A DNA stretch of 64,000 nucleotides from positions 3,162,001-3,226,000 of the forward strand of contig NC_018398.1 of the NCBI RefSeq assembly GCF_000208865.1, read 5' to 3'. This document shows, piece after piece, positions 36,335 through 49,017 of this stretch; position 1 is the stretch's first letter; each line of letters begins with the position of its first letter. This DNA comes from Neospora caninum Liverpool (lineage: Eukaryota > Apicomplexa > Conoidasida > Eucoccidiorida > Sarcocystidae). Both the position numbers and the translations under genes were made by a program. The notes below the pieces were generated by a model that did no database searches, had not been told where the DNA came from, and saw only the letters and a program-made list of their open reading frames with translations.

Positions 36335-38092
36335 GGTGGGCTGATGTGGGAGGGGACGGAAGGGTCGGAATCAAAGGCTGAGGAACGATGAGAGAGCCCG
36401 GTGCGCTTTCACTTCTCTTCCTCCTGGCCAGGTGGAGAGAAAGAGCAGCTGGGATCCGAAGGAAGGATTCCGAAAATATGCCCAAAGGGCGAGTCAGAGA
36501 GCGGAAGACGAGGGGTGTCGAAAGGAGCGCAGAGCCGAGATCCCAAAGCGGGAAGAGCGCGGCGGAGCAGCGACGAAGCAGAGAGAAGACGCAAGAAACG
36601 AAAGGAGAAAAGGCAAAGTTGTACGAAATGCTTCGAGGCGCGAGCCAAAGCGCCACAGGCCTCTGAGAGGCAGTTTGAAAGTGAAAAAACCCCAGCCCCG
36701 AAGAGAGGCAGGAGGCAGGAGAAAAGCGCGGAAGATAGCCCAATCTGTGTCCAAAGATTTACGCAGACAAGTCCCCCCTGGCAGTGAAGACATCACCGCC
36801 GATGGAAATCATAGAACGAAAAAGAACGGAGGAGATACAGGTGAGAAAAGAGAGAAAGGAGACGGGGAAAAGGAGGGACAAGGGCAAGAGGAAGAGATGA
36901 ACTCTATGTGGACTGAAACCGACACCTGAGGTGTTTCGACGGTGCCGAGGCCCAACGGCAAGGACTGAAGAAAACCGAAACGGCAGGGATCAGGAGCTCC
37001 ACGTCTTCGTCCTGCTCAGAGACGGTCAAATGAATGAAGCACAAGGTGGAACGGATTTTCCCCTGTGTTTTCCCCCTTTCTTCACGCGATGGCGGTTTGC
37101 GACTTGCACTGGTTCCCCAGATGTACGTGCATGCCTCGGGGGGCGCGGCTCTCTCGTCAGGCAGCATCGCGAAACGGAGCTCGTGTCGTCGGGAAACAGA
37201 CGTTCTCTCTTCTTTTCCATTCCCACCACCTCTCGAGTTCTGTTTCCCCGCACGTTGCCCGACTCCTGCGCACACAAAAGAAATCCGAAATGTGAACAGA
37301 GCACCTTTGTGTCAAACCCTTTTCGCGGCGAGGTGACCGGCTGGCCTTACTCCGAATTGCTTCTTTTTGTTCCTCTCACGGTCTTTGCCTAAACGAAGAG
37401 CGTCAGGCGCTCGTGATCAACCGTTGAGGGAGAGAGCGACGCTGTGTGCTTTAGTGAAGGATTGGTCTTGCTGTCCGCGTCTCTTTTCTCCTCTGGTGTC
37501 GAGGCCTACAGGTCATGCTCTTTGTCTCCCCATAGCGTCCTCTATCAATCTCTCTCTCTCTATAAATATATATATATATATATATTCATTCACGTGCATT
37601 TGCTTGTGGAGAGAGAGATATGTGGATGAGTGGACTTTTAGATTGCGCGTACGTGAGTTGCCTGTCTGCCGAGAGGAAAGCCACCGCCGCGAGTTACTTG
37701 TCTGAGATCAGTCGGAGATGCCGTGAGCGTGGCTTTAACTTCTCTCTCCCTTATGTTCTCTGTGGACTCGCTCACGAGGCAGAGGCAGGCTTTCTCAGTC
37801 TTCTGTTTTGTTTGAGCTGCTGCGTGTCCCACTAGAAAGGGATTAGTATTTCCGTGTTCGGTGTTCTCTGCTTAAGGCGGAAACGGCACTTTCATGACGA
37901 AAGAGTACCAGAGAGTGGAAAGTTTGTCCTATCCCCCCACTTCATACCCCTCGTTACAGGTCTTCTCTCACTTCCGTGCTTGCGTTGTCTTCCTTCTCTG
38001 TCAGTTGCATTTTTGTGTTAGCACAGTTCGTGTGTTTCTTCCCCTCTCGGGTTGCCGAGTTCTCGCCCCCTCTGTTGCCTCTCTTCGCAGCC
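36335..38092. other. Divergent intergenic region between PHF5A and the mitochondrial-type gene
   Basis: No gene is supported. From 36388 to 36930 the plus strand is strongly purine-rich, so several overlapping Arg/Lys/Glu frames stay open; these look like composition artefacts. A TA run lies at 37567-37585. Pyrimidine-rich sequence just before 38093 is probably the leader of the next gene. Confidence 0.5.
37567..37585. repeat. (TA)n microsatellite
   Basis: About nine TA units follow a short CT run, upstream of the mitochondrial-type membrane protein gene. Confidence 0.9.
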
Positions 38093-38689
38093 ATGGCGCC
38101 TGTCGCATCCTCCAGTTTTGTTTTGCGCTCCCTGCGGTCTCGCCTGACTCCTGTTTCCCACTCTTTTCGTGTGCCTCTCACGTCGGGCCTGCATCGCCCA
38201 TCCACGCCGGCTACCCAGGTTCCTCTCTGCTCCCATGTCTTTCCTGTCTCCTCTTCCTCCTCTGCTGCGTTTTTGAGATCCTCTACGGTCCTCACATCCT
38301 CTCGCTTTCTCCCCTTGTTCCCGGTCCTTTCTCGGCCTCCTGTCTCCTCTGGCTCTGAGTCTCCGGTCCTGCCTCGTTCCTTCGCTCGGTCCTTCGCGGT
38401 ACGCCAGCGCCGCCACCTCGAAGAGAAGAATTCTTCCGGGCCTCCGGCGAGGCGAGATCCTTCTTCCCCAGCAGAACGCGGGTCGCAAGGCCCTCACAAC
38501 CAGTCCTTTCCTTCGGGGACCGAAGGCCTCTCTCTCGGCTGGCAGTTGTTCATCGCCTTCGCATCGTCCATCTTCTTCTACTTCGGCTTTGTCCTTGTCA
38601 TGAGGCTCTTCGGAGGCCAGAGAGTGGCAGCGATCCACGTGGACCAATACGGCAGGCCCGTTGACCCCAACACCGGCAGGCCGTACTGA
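38093..38689 (+). CDS. Small single-pass membrane protein with probable mitochondrial presequence
   Basis: This is a single open frame of 198 residues. I do not recognise the family. The start has a strong GCAGCCATGG context; an upstream in-frame ATG at 37976 would add 39 hydrophobic residues and is less likely. Residues 1-110 are rich in Ser, Arg, Leu and Val with almost no acidic residues, ending in an RSFARSFAVRQRRH-type Arg-2 cleavage-like segment; this is typical of a mitochondrial targeting presequence. A hydrophilic Pro/Ser linker follows, then one membrane helix (about 150-172, WQLFIAFASSIFFYFGFVLV). A compact tail of about 23 residues ends DQYGRPVDPNTGRPY. Short one-helix proteins like this are common among lineage-specific subunits of apicomplexan ATP synthase and respiratory complexes. 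That is a class resemblance only; the specific complex is unknown. Confidence 0.65.
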   Translation: MAPVASSSFVLRSLRSRLTPVSHSFRVPLTSGLHRPSTPATQVPLCSHVFPVSSSSSAAFLRSSTVLTSSRFLPLFPVLSRPPVSSGSESPVLPRSFARSFAVRQRRHLEEKNSSGPPARRDPSSPAERGSQGPHNQSFPSGTEGLSLGWQLFIAFASSIFFYFGFVLVMRLFGGQRVAAIHVDQYGRPVDPNTGRPY

Positions 38690-41600
38690 TCAGGGACGAA
38701 ACGAGGGGCGCAGAAGTGGAGAACCAGGAGGAGTCAACACGGGATTGAACAGTGGTCCGCATCCCGTGTGGCGCCTTTTTCTCATCTCTCCCTGGGAGTG
38801 TCTGTGTCCGGAACTCTTTGGAGGGGCGCCGGGCGTTTCCGTGTGAAGCTGAGACGCGGGCGAGCTACCCGCGGACTCCTTGCCCGCTCCTGTGTTTTCC
38901 TGTTGCAACCTTCTTTTTCAGACGAGACAGTGGGATTCCCGGCGAGGGGGGTAGCGCCTCTGGAACGCGGGATATATGAGCTGCATGCATTAAGGGGGAA
39001 ATTTGGGGGAGCCCGTGTCTGACGGAGCCGTGCGGCTCCGCCGAGGTGCGTGGGTGGAGAAACAGAGGGAGGGGAAGAGAGCAGAATAGCAAACCGGGAG
39101 GCGAGGTGAGCGTTGAGGGAGTCTGCGAAGTCAGCCAATACGGAGCATCTTAGTGGCTGTAGTGATGGAGAGTACTCGGCAAGAAAAAGTCGAGACGCTG
39201 GAGGCCGCACATGACGATGGAAAGAGAGCGCCAGAGTGGTCCCGAGATCTTGGGATGGAGACCTTACAAAAGAACAAACAGGTGAAAAACGTGCGAGACG
39301 GGTTTGAGGAAAGTCGGCTGACTTAAAGGAGATAAGCAAACATGTGTCTGCGTGTCTCCGAGTGCCGTGCGTTTCTGCTGGATATGTGTGCTGCCGAGCT
39401 CCGTAGGTCGCCCTCACATCAGCACTGAAGAATTTCTCCTCCCCAGGAATCCCAAAGACGAGACAGGGGGCGAAGCGCTTTCAGAGATTATTTGCGTACT
39501 TTCCCTTTTCGTTGCCTACATCTTTTGACTTTTAAATGCAAGAATGCCTTCGCAGAGCAGTGTCTCTCCGGTATCGTCGCAAACGCCACTTTTGCTAGCA
39601 AGCAACACTCCTGTCGTGAACCTGTATATCTTTTTGCTGATGACAGACAGCCAGGAATTCTCAGCATTTGAGTCACGGGCAAATTGTCAGGTGTACCTGT
39701 CCGCTGTCCGGCAGTATCACTACCATCCTTCATGCACGGACCTTTATATACGTGTTTCCATCACGTCCGGGTACGAACACAGCCTCAGAAACTCGGGGCC
39801 TGTGTGAAGTCGCTTTTTTTTTCAAAGAGTCACGAAACAGTCTAAATGGCCCCTATAATTCGGCATCGCGCAGTTTTAGCAAAACTTTCACGTCCGTTGT
39901 GTCCCCGCCGATCCACGCACTTGCGAAGGATATCTAGCGTATAAGACCGTGCCAAGACCTCAGAAGGCAGAGGATAAGACGCAGAACAGTAAGCTGCGGG
40001 ACCAACCTATCATGTGTTGCTCTGGCAGTAATGCGGAAGAACGAACAGAACGCATTGCCGGCTCGCCTGATGCAACACACGTCGCGGACCATGATCGTGA
40101 CTCGCCGTGCCCAACATGTTTTGAGTACTTCCTGTCCCGCCGCACGGAGCCGACTGGGCTTCCATCAAACAATAGTCGCGGGCCCAAGATGGCCTGAGCG
40201 GGCGCAACCTCTTCCTGGTGTCCACATGGTCTGCCTACTGTGAGTAGAAATTCCTCCGTTCAAGCCTGGACCCAAAAATGTCTGAGCGGAACGAAGAGGC
40301 TCTTCGCTAGTATATCCCATGTGGCTAACTACCGGCCTCGTACCGGGCTGACGCTTTGCGTCTGATTCTGCCAAGAACACTGCATATAAGACTAAGAACG
40401 AGGTTCCTCTGTCTCGCTGCCTGCGCAAGGTCTTGACGCCACCATAGTACAGGAACTCCGCCCAAGAAAAAGCGAAAGGCACGGTGGAACCTCTGCCGCC
40501 TCCCGCAGATTGTTCTTCTTCGGCTGCAGATCCCCGTGCAACGAGGTTTTCAAATGGTGCAGCTGTCTTCTGCTAACTCCTCACTCCGAGTGTCCATGTC
40601 GCAACAGAACCTTTGAAATAACCGGGCTGTGTTCGGGTGGACATACACCCCACAATGGTGCCTTAAGGTGTCAAGGATGTGTCACTTTGGCTGCGATACG
40701 CCTTTCCGGTGCGCCACGTGGATTGCATCCCCGCTGAACGGAATGCATGCCGGCAAGCACGCGGTCCGGAGTGACTGTATAAACGGGAAACCCGCAGAAA
40801 GAGATACAGGGGAGCCGGCAGAGTGGGAAACACCGGTCCGGGCTGCCATCTAAAGGGAAAACTACGCAACCTTCACCCCCGCGGCAACAGGTGCCGCACT
40901 CCCCAGTCCGCACCCCCACAGGCGGCGAGACGTGGGACGACGTCCTGTTATCTGCTTCCCACCGTTCACGGGCCGCCGGCAATCCAAGCGCAGGTCCACT
41001 GCTTCCAGCAACAGTCCTCGGCCCCGCAACTCCCCGTCCATGCTAGGAGATGCGACCGTCTCAGGCAGCCCGTTGAGGGTCGTGCATGAGCGCGGCAGAC
41101 GGGACTACATCGGCCTGTGTGCCGAAGCGCTCTCCGGCGGCTTTCGGTTCGCGTTGATGCCCAACCGGTGACCGGTGCGGTGGTAATAATGATCGCGCTC
41201 GGTCTGTCGCTTTTTTCCGTCACCACGCCCGCCGGGACGGAATCAATGAGAAAGTTGGCAGTGCTACCGTCCACCCGGCAAAAAGCATTCGAGTTTTCGT
41301 TACGAGATACGAGCTTTTGCGTTTTCCACGTACTTTCGCGTTTGTATGTAGTTACAAACCATTGGTTGCTAGTTGTCCATGTTTTGTCGAACAAATCTAT
41401 TGCAGTTATGTTTCGGAGACAGAGAAAAATGACGAGAGACAGTGGTGTCCTTCCGGTTCTGCCGTTCGGCAATCATTGGTGTGGTTCCTTTGCCTGTCCT
41501 TGGTGGCAGAGACTCGTTGTTTGGTCCGAGTGAATCTTCCGTCGTCTTCTCTGAGACAGGAAAACGAGAACCTCCTGAGTTGGAAATACTAGTCCCCGAA

Positions 41601-42599
41601 GTGAACAGCCCGAAGTTTGTCTGTTTAGAAGATCTTTGTACCCATTTCACGGCTGAAAATATTCGGAGCGACGTCGTTCTCGCCATCTGATCTCGTTCTC
41701 CATTTTTTTGTGCTCTCCGCCGAAGAAGAGGGGGTGTGGTGTCGCCTGCTTCGGGGTGTTCCCGCGTGTACTGTCGGTGTTTTTCTTTCCTGTTCCTTCG
41801 CGAATCCAAGAGCTCCAATCGGCCGTTGCCGGAATCAGATCTCGCGTGTTCCCAAAGGGCTGCTATCCAGAATTCTCCCTGCTTCTCCTGTTCGCTTTCC
41901 CTTAAAAAGGACTGTGTTTGCTTCGAGCGACTGCGCAGGCCTACGCTAAAATCGTATGGGAAAAACGAGGGCCAGTCGACTACTTTGCAGGGACCGGGTA
42001 GTTTATAGGACAGATTGGTGTATTCCAAGGCGTTCCATACACTTTCATCGCGGGCAAACAGCCTATCCTGGGTCCCAAAGACCACAAGACGGGTTTTTTA
42101 TGGAAAGGACAGTCCCGCGGGACAAGCAGTGTCAGTCTTCTTTCTCCATCTCCCACGTGCTTGTGCTCACGAGAGGAAGGCTCAGAGTACAGAAGGTGTC
42201 CAAACTCCATAACGGACAGACAGTGAACGTGTGTGTTGTACAGTGGTGGTCCTGGAGTGCTTGAGTGGTGCTGCAGCGAGTACAAATATAAATACGGGCT
42301 GTTCTCCATTTTTTTGTGTGGGTGCACGTGTGAGTGCTTCTGTTTTCCTGAGACGCCATTCGCGTTTTCGCTCAAGTATCACCCTTCTCAGTTCGGTGCT
42401 TCCGACTGTGCACGATTTTTTGTTAGTTTGCCTTTCTGGACTTCGCGTGTGACTGCATTGCGGTTGTTAGACACTAGTTGTTGTGCATCCTACCAAGAGG
42501 GAAGCGTTATATCGCGCGCGACGTTGAAGAGGTTTGCAAGGAAAAAGCGGTGTCTCTCCTGGCTTAGAGCCGCGAGTACGGAAACAATCTGTAAGAGGG
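38690..42599. other. Intergenic region, no gene supported
   Basis: In this 3.9 kb only short frames occur (the longest at 41369-42085, minus, and 41117-41533, plus), without domains or convincing splice patterns. A TGCATGCA lies at 38982-38989 and a GGGTGGACATACACCC-type motif near 40635. From about 39500 the composition drops in GC and there are no TA runs. Confidence 0.45.
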
Positions 42600-45382
42600 A
42601 TGGAGAAACGAGGAAAATCCGCAGGTGTATCTGCACCCACAGGAGTCCGTCGACTCCCCTCTCACGTTGTACCTCCCCGTGTAAGGGCAAGCTTCTTACC
42701 TGACGGTAAGAAGAACGAAAATGGCGGCGAAAGCAAGCGACAGGGGCGAAGAGTCACTTCAAGAAAAACCTCCCAAAGAGGGAATGGTGCTGAAAGTGAA
42801 AGTCCCCGAGTAGATGTCGCATCGCCTGCCCGGTCCGATGAGAGGGCGACGGCTCATGGATCGAACGCGCCCATCGCCGCCCTTCTTGCGATAGCCAAGA
42901 CTGCGGCTATGACTGAAGAAGTGCCTTTGAAAGGTATTATTCTGGCAAACCGAAGAAGTGTTTTCCACAAGACACGACTGTGTCCACGCCTGCGTGGGAA
43001 TCGGGTGTTTTGTCCTCTGGGAGAGAGCTGCACATTCGCGCACTCCGAGAAGGAACTGCGCCCGCCGCCAGTGCTCGACAGGACGAAGCTCTGCCCCAGC
43101 GTCCTCAGCAAGGGCGTCGCCCCCTGTCCGGGCGTCGCGCGAGGAGAACCGTGTAAATTCGCGCACTCCAAGTCCGAAATCCGACACACTTCAAATATGT
43201 TCAAGACCAACATGTGTCTAAAATGGAACCGCGGAAAGTGCAAGGTACGTATGCGCCACAGGGTCGTGATGCTTGAAGGCCTCATCCTGGCAAACCTGAG
43301 TGTCACCGCGAGTTTCAAGAAGCAGTTTTTTGTGTGACTCTGTCTCTGCCTATCTAGACTCCTTGGATGAGTTCCACACGGCAGCGGCCTTCGATAAAAC
43401 CCTGCGTGAAGGCGGATCTCTTGCCTTTTTGGCTGCGTGGTCTGCCCGCCTCCCGGTTCCGTCATCTCGGTCCTCCCGGCCGTCTGGTTTATTTGCGTGT
43501 GCCTCAGGCAGGGGCAGAGTGCAACCATGCCCACGGAGAGGAGGAGCTTCGTTTTTATCGCTTCTTGGCATACAGCAACGGAACGCGAGATTTCCGTAGC
43601 GAGGCGGAAGTCGGTGCGCTACGAAGTGGCCGCGCGGCGGACGAGAAGGAAGGATCGCCGTCACACTCCTCTGCGCAGGGGAAGGACGCGTATGCGGGTG
43701 TTGCCCAGAAGGGAGCACAGCATGCGTCGGAGAGTGTGGCGGGGAATCAACAATGTCGCCAGACGTGCGGCGCGAACGTGCGCCACGCCTCGGGCGCGGC
43801 CCGTGGCTCGTGGTCAGGCTCGAAGGGGGTCGCGGCGGTGAGCGGCCGGTTTTCTGGAAGTGCGTCTCCCACCACCACGGGGTGTATGTCCAAGTCCCAG
43901 TCCGTCGCGTCCCTTTCATTATTCAAGAAGGAGGGCGAGGACTGGCGAAGAGAAGACGAAGGCACTGGGGTGTCCGTGTCGGGGGAGTCGAGTGGCAGCG
44001 TGTTGGACGAGGCGGAGCAGCAGCGCAGGCATTTGTACGAGGAACTTCTGGCTCGCGAACAGGAGCAGCGACGAAGGGAACAGGCGAGTCAGGAGGAGTA
44101 CCTCCGCCTGCTCCTGACTCTCGCGGCCTACGCGCCCGATCTGTTCCGGTCGTTGTTTCTCTCTCCGAATTCACCCGGACTTGAATCGGAGATGATCCTG
44201 AACCCGTCCCAGCGGTGTCCGTTGAACGTCCAGGCGAAGCGGCCGTCGCACAGTGCAGACGCCTCGTTTGCGGTCGGCGACGCGGGCGAAGGGGAGGAGA
44301 AAGGTGCGAAAGGGGAGGACGCCGCGTCTTCGTGGCGAAATTTCCTTGCGGTCCTCAAGCCTGACGCTCCATTCCAGGCAACTCCCGAGCAGTCAGTCGA
44401 CAACTCAGTGCTTACCGCAGCTCTCGCCGCAGCCGTCCAGTCGAAGCAAAAGCCGAAGGAGGCGTCGCGTCCCGAGGAGCGGCCCGCAAGGGCCGAAGTG
44501 GAGAGTCTCATGGGTCCGTCCCTCTTTTCAGGCGCGGTTCCGCAGTCTGTCGACGATTCCCTGACGCCGCGCCTGGAGGTGCCGCTGCACTTCCCACTGG
44601 GGGGTCGGGTGTCGACGCCAGCTTGCCGCTGTGCCGGGAGTGGGACGCCAGATTCGTTTTCGACGTGCGCCGGAGGCGAAGACTGTGTCGAGCGGTTGAC
44701 GAACTGTTTGCAGTTTGCGGCGTCGGACGACAAGGAACAGGGCACCGGCACCAGTCTGCCGCCGTCTCCGCTTCTCTTTGGATCTCAGTCGCCCGCGATC
44801 TCGTACGAGTCGGTCGAGAACGCGTCGTTCATGTCGACTCCACCCCTCCAAGGCGGAGGTCTCCCCTTTTCTGCTGCGAGCTGGGAGCAGAGGCGGAGGG
44901 GGACACAGGTCGACGGCGCAGTGGGGCCGAACGCGCTGTTCGATACCGTCGCGCTGCGCGCTCGTGAAGAGAACCTGTGCAGAGGGGACGGAGTCGCGGC
45001 TCAAAAGGAGGGCCCGTTTGGTCCCGTGCAGAGTCTGTTTGCGGATCAGGAGTCGATGACCTTTTACTCGGACCCGTGGCGCGCGAACGAGGAGCGCACC
45101 GCTCGCGACGCGTCATCGCTCCTCCAGGCGTTCAAGCCTGGAGACACCGAGCTCCGCGACAACCACTGGAACGGACAGGCAGTCGAGTTGATTTTCGCCC
45201 AAAAGACTGCGGCACGGGCTGCCCAGCGCAGGGAAGATAAAGGAGTCGAGCACGGACAACCGCCGGCGTCGGGCGCGACGCTCCAAGATGCGCTCGCTCT
45301 CCTCCAGAGCTTGGGTCTGATTGCCGACTCTCCTAAGCAGAGGTGCTCTGCGGGAGCCGCTGAGACCCACGCCCGGGGCTAG
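42600..45382 (+). CDS. Triple CCCH zinc-finger protein (two exons)
   Basis: Tandem CCCH proteins bind single-stranded AU-rich RNA and control mRNA stability or translation. The model joins 42600-43244 and 43508-45382, 839 residues. Residues 1-110 are basic and disordered. Finger 1 is C-x9-C-x5-C-x3-H (CPRLRGNRVFCPLGESCTFAH cut short here) and finger 2 an odd C-x10-C-x8-C-x3-H. Finger 3 is C-x7-C-x5-C-x3-H and is split by the intron: exon 1 ends CLKWNRGKCK and exon 2 opens AGAECNHAHGEEELRF. Only this junction completes the third finger. Each finger is followed by an HSEKELR-like link, as in many protist CCCH proteins. The remaining 600 residues are low-complexity apart from a charged helix (EAEQQRRHLYEELLAREQEQ) and a hydrophobic segment (LLLTLAAYAPDLFRSLF). 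The start at 42600 is the first ATG giving a clean basic N-terminus. The exact family within CCCH proteins is unknown. Confidence 0.87.
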
Positions 45383-45820
45383 GAGCATTTATGCGACCAA
45401 CAAACCCCGCTCCGCAGAGAGGAGCCGTCTCGAAGAGGGGTCCAAAAAAAGAATGGAGCAGTTTGAGCTGGATTAATAGAGGAATGCAATTCTTCGCGCG
45501 GCATTTGCGACCCCACAAGAAATCCTGCTTTTTCGTGCAGGTGTCTTGTCACTGCATACATGGTGATTGTCGATTCTCGTGTGAGGGCGTGTGTTTTTTC
45601 AATCTCTTCCAGTTTGACGAGGAACGTGTTGCACCTGTTTCACCGTCCTGTGTCCCCGTGTCAGTTTCGAAGAAACCGGTCTCGTTCTGAAGGATCTTTT
45701 CGAGATAACGCTTTGTCTTTTTGTACCATATGCATCCTCTCCGGTTTCGTTATCACTTGTGAAACGCGCTATATGACAATACAGGCGTAGAGTTAATCTC
45801 GCCAGTATCCTTTCTCATTC

Positions 45821-45842
45821 ATATATATATATATATATATAT
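45821..45842. repeat. (TA)n microsatellite
   Basis: About eleven AT units occur downstream of the CCCH gene stop. Confidence 0.92.
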
Positions 45843-48699
45843 GAGGACGCATATATGCTCTCCTGTATTTTTTCCGGAGTCTGCATGCAGGATGTGAGCA
45901 TGCGTGCGTTTGGTAGCTATCCTTGTTTCGTGGTGTTTTGTGTGCTGCGAACGACGGAGAGGTCAGTTGCCTCGAAGTCGGCAGCAAATTTTGTTTTGCT
46001 TGGCACGGGAGACCCGCTACTCCGTTGTGATCCTTGGAGTGTCTCTCCCTGTCTGTGCTCGAAGTGGAACGAAGGGGCTGAGAGAATGGAACGGTGACGC
46101 GGTTCCGATTATGAAGCCATTGTGTTCCGCAAATGGGCGCTGTATATGCGCGGCTCGGTGCCACAGGCTACGAGAGCGAGAGGTGTTTGTCTGTGTACGC
46201 TTGCTCACAGTGGGTTCATTGTGATTCCATCCCACAAGCGGCAAAGCCAACGCTTTCCTGGGTATTTTTTCCGATGATATATGCTTTTCCATCGGCTACC
46301 CCCATCTTCTCGTCTCAACGCGAATTAGAGAGTGTATGCTTAAGCCGACGCAGATAGTCCAACCAGCCCCGTTTCAGTGTACGCGCCAAGTACACGCTTG
46401 TGGGCACTGACTGCATACCAGAATGCATGCATATGGATACATGTATGTGGCGAGTCAGTGGCCGCCCGTGCATCAGTTTATGTAACGGTTCCAATATTCA
46501 TGTCGATGTATCTGTGTACACCGCTATCCAAGTCTGTGTACACGTTTCCGCCTGTTATTTGTGTTTTGGGTCAACAGGACTTTTTATTAGGCCTGTTCAT
46601 ATTTCGAGAAGCACAGCCTGGCGAGAGAGAAGCGTCCAGGGCGTGTTTGTCTGCAGCAACGAAAGACAAGTGGAGTGCATGCGTTTCTGACGCGGTCTAC
46701 TGCATTGTCATTGTCTATGCTTACCTTCTTCTTCAGCCAATCTTCGGCTCAAACTGTGCTTGCGTCCGTACTCGCGTTCTGTTTCCAGCACCTCGACGCC
46801 GCTGATCGAGTGCTTTCGAGACGGGTGGTCGGGGCAGTCCTACAAAAACCTGGTGTCGATCGGTTTCTTCCACGCGTTTTCGGAGTCGGAAATTTGAGGC
46901 AAGGGATCGTGAGAAGCAGCCGGTCAGGCACGCATGTCCAGAGCCGCCCCTTGGCGGCTCCACATGATTTCGATGTTCCCTGTTGTCGGACACGGGGTTT
47001 TTTCGTTTCGACTCTGGAGGGGTTGTGGGCTGTGAGACATCCAAGAAGAAAAGGGAGATGCATGAGTGGAGAGGTGCCGCACAACTCGCTAAGCGAGAGG
47101 AAGAGAGTCCCGCACAGTCCGTGCTTGCTGGCAGTGTGTCAACGGCCGGGGAAGCCAACAACCGGGGGTTGTTCGGGGGCCCTGGAACAAGTGGCCGGCA
47201 AGGAGATACGCAAGGAAGCACCGTAGAGCTGGAGGGGACACGGTGGGGCCGAGGTGCGGGGGCCTGTGTGGACGGCCATCTTTCGTCTTTTTTCCAACCG
47301 GCATGCTCAACCGGTTTCTCGCTTCCGAGAAAACGCATGCCTGTTGTGCTGAGGAGGTGCTTCTCTATACCGCTGAAGGGTTTTAAGACATCGGTTCTGA
47401 CATTGTTAAAAGACCAGGCACGCTCCCGTCTGCAGAGCAGCGGGGGTAAGTCTGAAAAAAAAAACAGTTCTTTTTTCTATTTTTTTCCTGGCAGGGCGGA
47501 CAGGGTTGACCAAAGGAAGGTTGAGGGTGTTGCAGCGGCACTGCAGGGAGAATGGGCTCTTGGCCCCCCCCCCTTTGGGCTCCACTCTGTATAGCGAGTC
47601 GTGGCCGAGAAGCAGATCTCTGGTTGAGACCGGTATCCGTTTTTTGTGTTTATTTTTGATTATGGCTTCGTGCTCGTTTTATTGCTTTAGAAGGTGCCAG
47701 CGCCGTCGCAAGAGAGTCGTTCTCTTTTTTTCGCTAACGGTTTGCCACTACACTCATCCAATGGAAAAGGTCACGATACACAGTGGTCAGGGTGGGTGTT
47801 GTGTAGCCGTATTCTCCGGAGAAAAGAACCTTTGAGCAGGACGGCGCAACTTCGCGTTGTGGGGAAGGAAGGAGTGAGAACAGAAGGTTTGCAGTGCCGA
47901 GGAGGCCTCTGTCGCTGCGGAACTTCTCGTGGGATTCTCGCCAAGACAATGGCGGGAAAGTGGAACGCGTATCAGGACGGAATGTAGATGAAGCCGTGAT
48001 TTGTAGCAGTGAAGACGTGGAAACGACTTCGAGCAAAACGTGCGTGTTTGTTTCAGCCGTTGCCTCAGATGTCTCCCGGTTCATGCGTCTTTGAATGGGA
48101 GGCCGTGTACAGTGTATCTGTGAGGAAAGACAACAGAGGCGATTGTGAAGGTGCCCGGAGGAAGTCCTAGGAGAGACAAATTCTCCACAGTCAATATCGA
48201 TATGCGTGAAAAACTGAGTGAAAATGAACACACGCCCGGATGAACCCTCGCAGAGAGCCGAGCAGAAGCGTGTGGTGTATTCTGGAAAAGGGAAATGTGA
48301 CGCAGTGGAATGTTTACACGTAAATGGGTGCAGAGTCACCGTTTTGTGTTCGTTTTCCTGCCTTGTTTTGTAAATGATCAAATCCGTGAGGTAGTGGAAG
48401 GAACACAGTCACGTTGAGTGTCGGTGCTCTCGTTTGCGATGAGGTAACTCTCTCCCCACACGGCGCGAGGCATTGGTCCTTGCGTTCTGTGATCGTAGGA
48501 AAATCGGTTTTTTTGATGTTGCCAAAGTCTTCCAGCAAAAAGACTAGACTTGCGTTCCGGCGCGTGAGGTGGGGAAAATCCATCCCGCTTGGGCAAGCAA
48601 CAGTGGCCGTGGCATGTCTCGTTTTGTTCATTTACAAAAATGAGGTAACGATAAAGTTGCCTCCCATGCCCCCACACTACAGTGATCGAGAACAAGTAA

Positions 48700-49017
48700 T
48701 TACGGCGACTCATCCTCTGGGGGCATAGATATCTCTATTGCGTGCCAATACGGTGACGGCGATTTTCGTTTAGGCTTTTGACGTGAGAAACGTTCCAGCG
48801 CACCAGTCACGAGTTTACCAACGGCAGTTGCTACATGGTAAACCACACGCTTAGTGTTCATAGGTAATGAGGCGGTCAGTTCGTTATTTTTGAGAAGCAT
48901 GTAGTCAGATCTGCTTTGATTTGTCGTGGCTCTACCCGTGGAAGGACGGCTCTGATAAAAAGTGTCTTCGTCAAAAGAAAAGCATCGAGCCGTGCCGATG
49001 TAGCTGGGAGTCAGCAC
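48700..49017 (-). CDS. Possible exon of an unknown minus-strand gene
   Basis: This open frame of 105 codons ends in TAA after PPEDESP. Composition is balanced and not repeat-derived, with a basic segment (ERFSRQKPKRKSPSPYW) before the acidic end. There is no known domain and no secure splice partner. It lies in a 6.5-kb gap where a gene would be expected. It may equally be a chance frame. Confidence 0.2.
   Translation of the reverse strand: MLTPSYIGTARCFSFDEDTFYQSRPSTGRATTNQSRSDYMLLKNNELTASLPMNTKRVVYHVATAVGKLVTGALERFSRQKPKRKSPSPYWHAIEISMPPEDESP

Noticed and set aside
36388..36929. Overlapping Arg/Lys/Glu plus-strand frames
   Set aside because: Purine-rich tract upstream of PHF5A; three frames are open together, which points to composition.
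39500..42085. Possible transposon or mitochondrial insert, from its lower GC
   Set aside because: No terminal repeats, no target duplication and no recognisable coding remains were seen.
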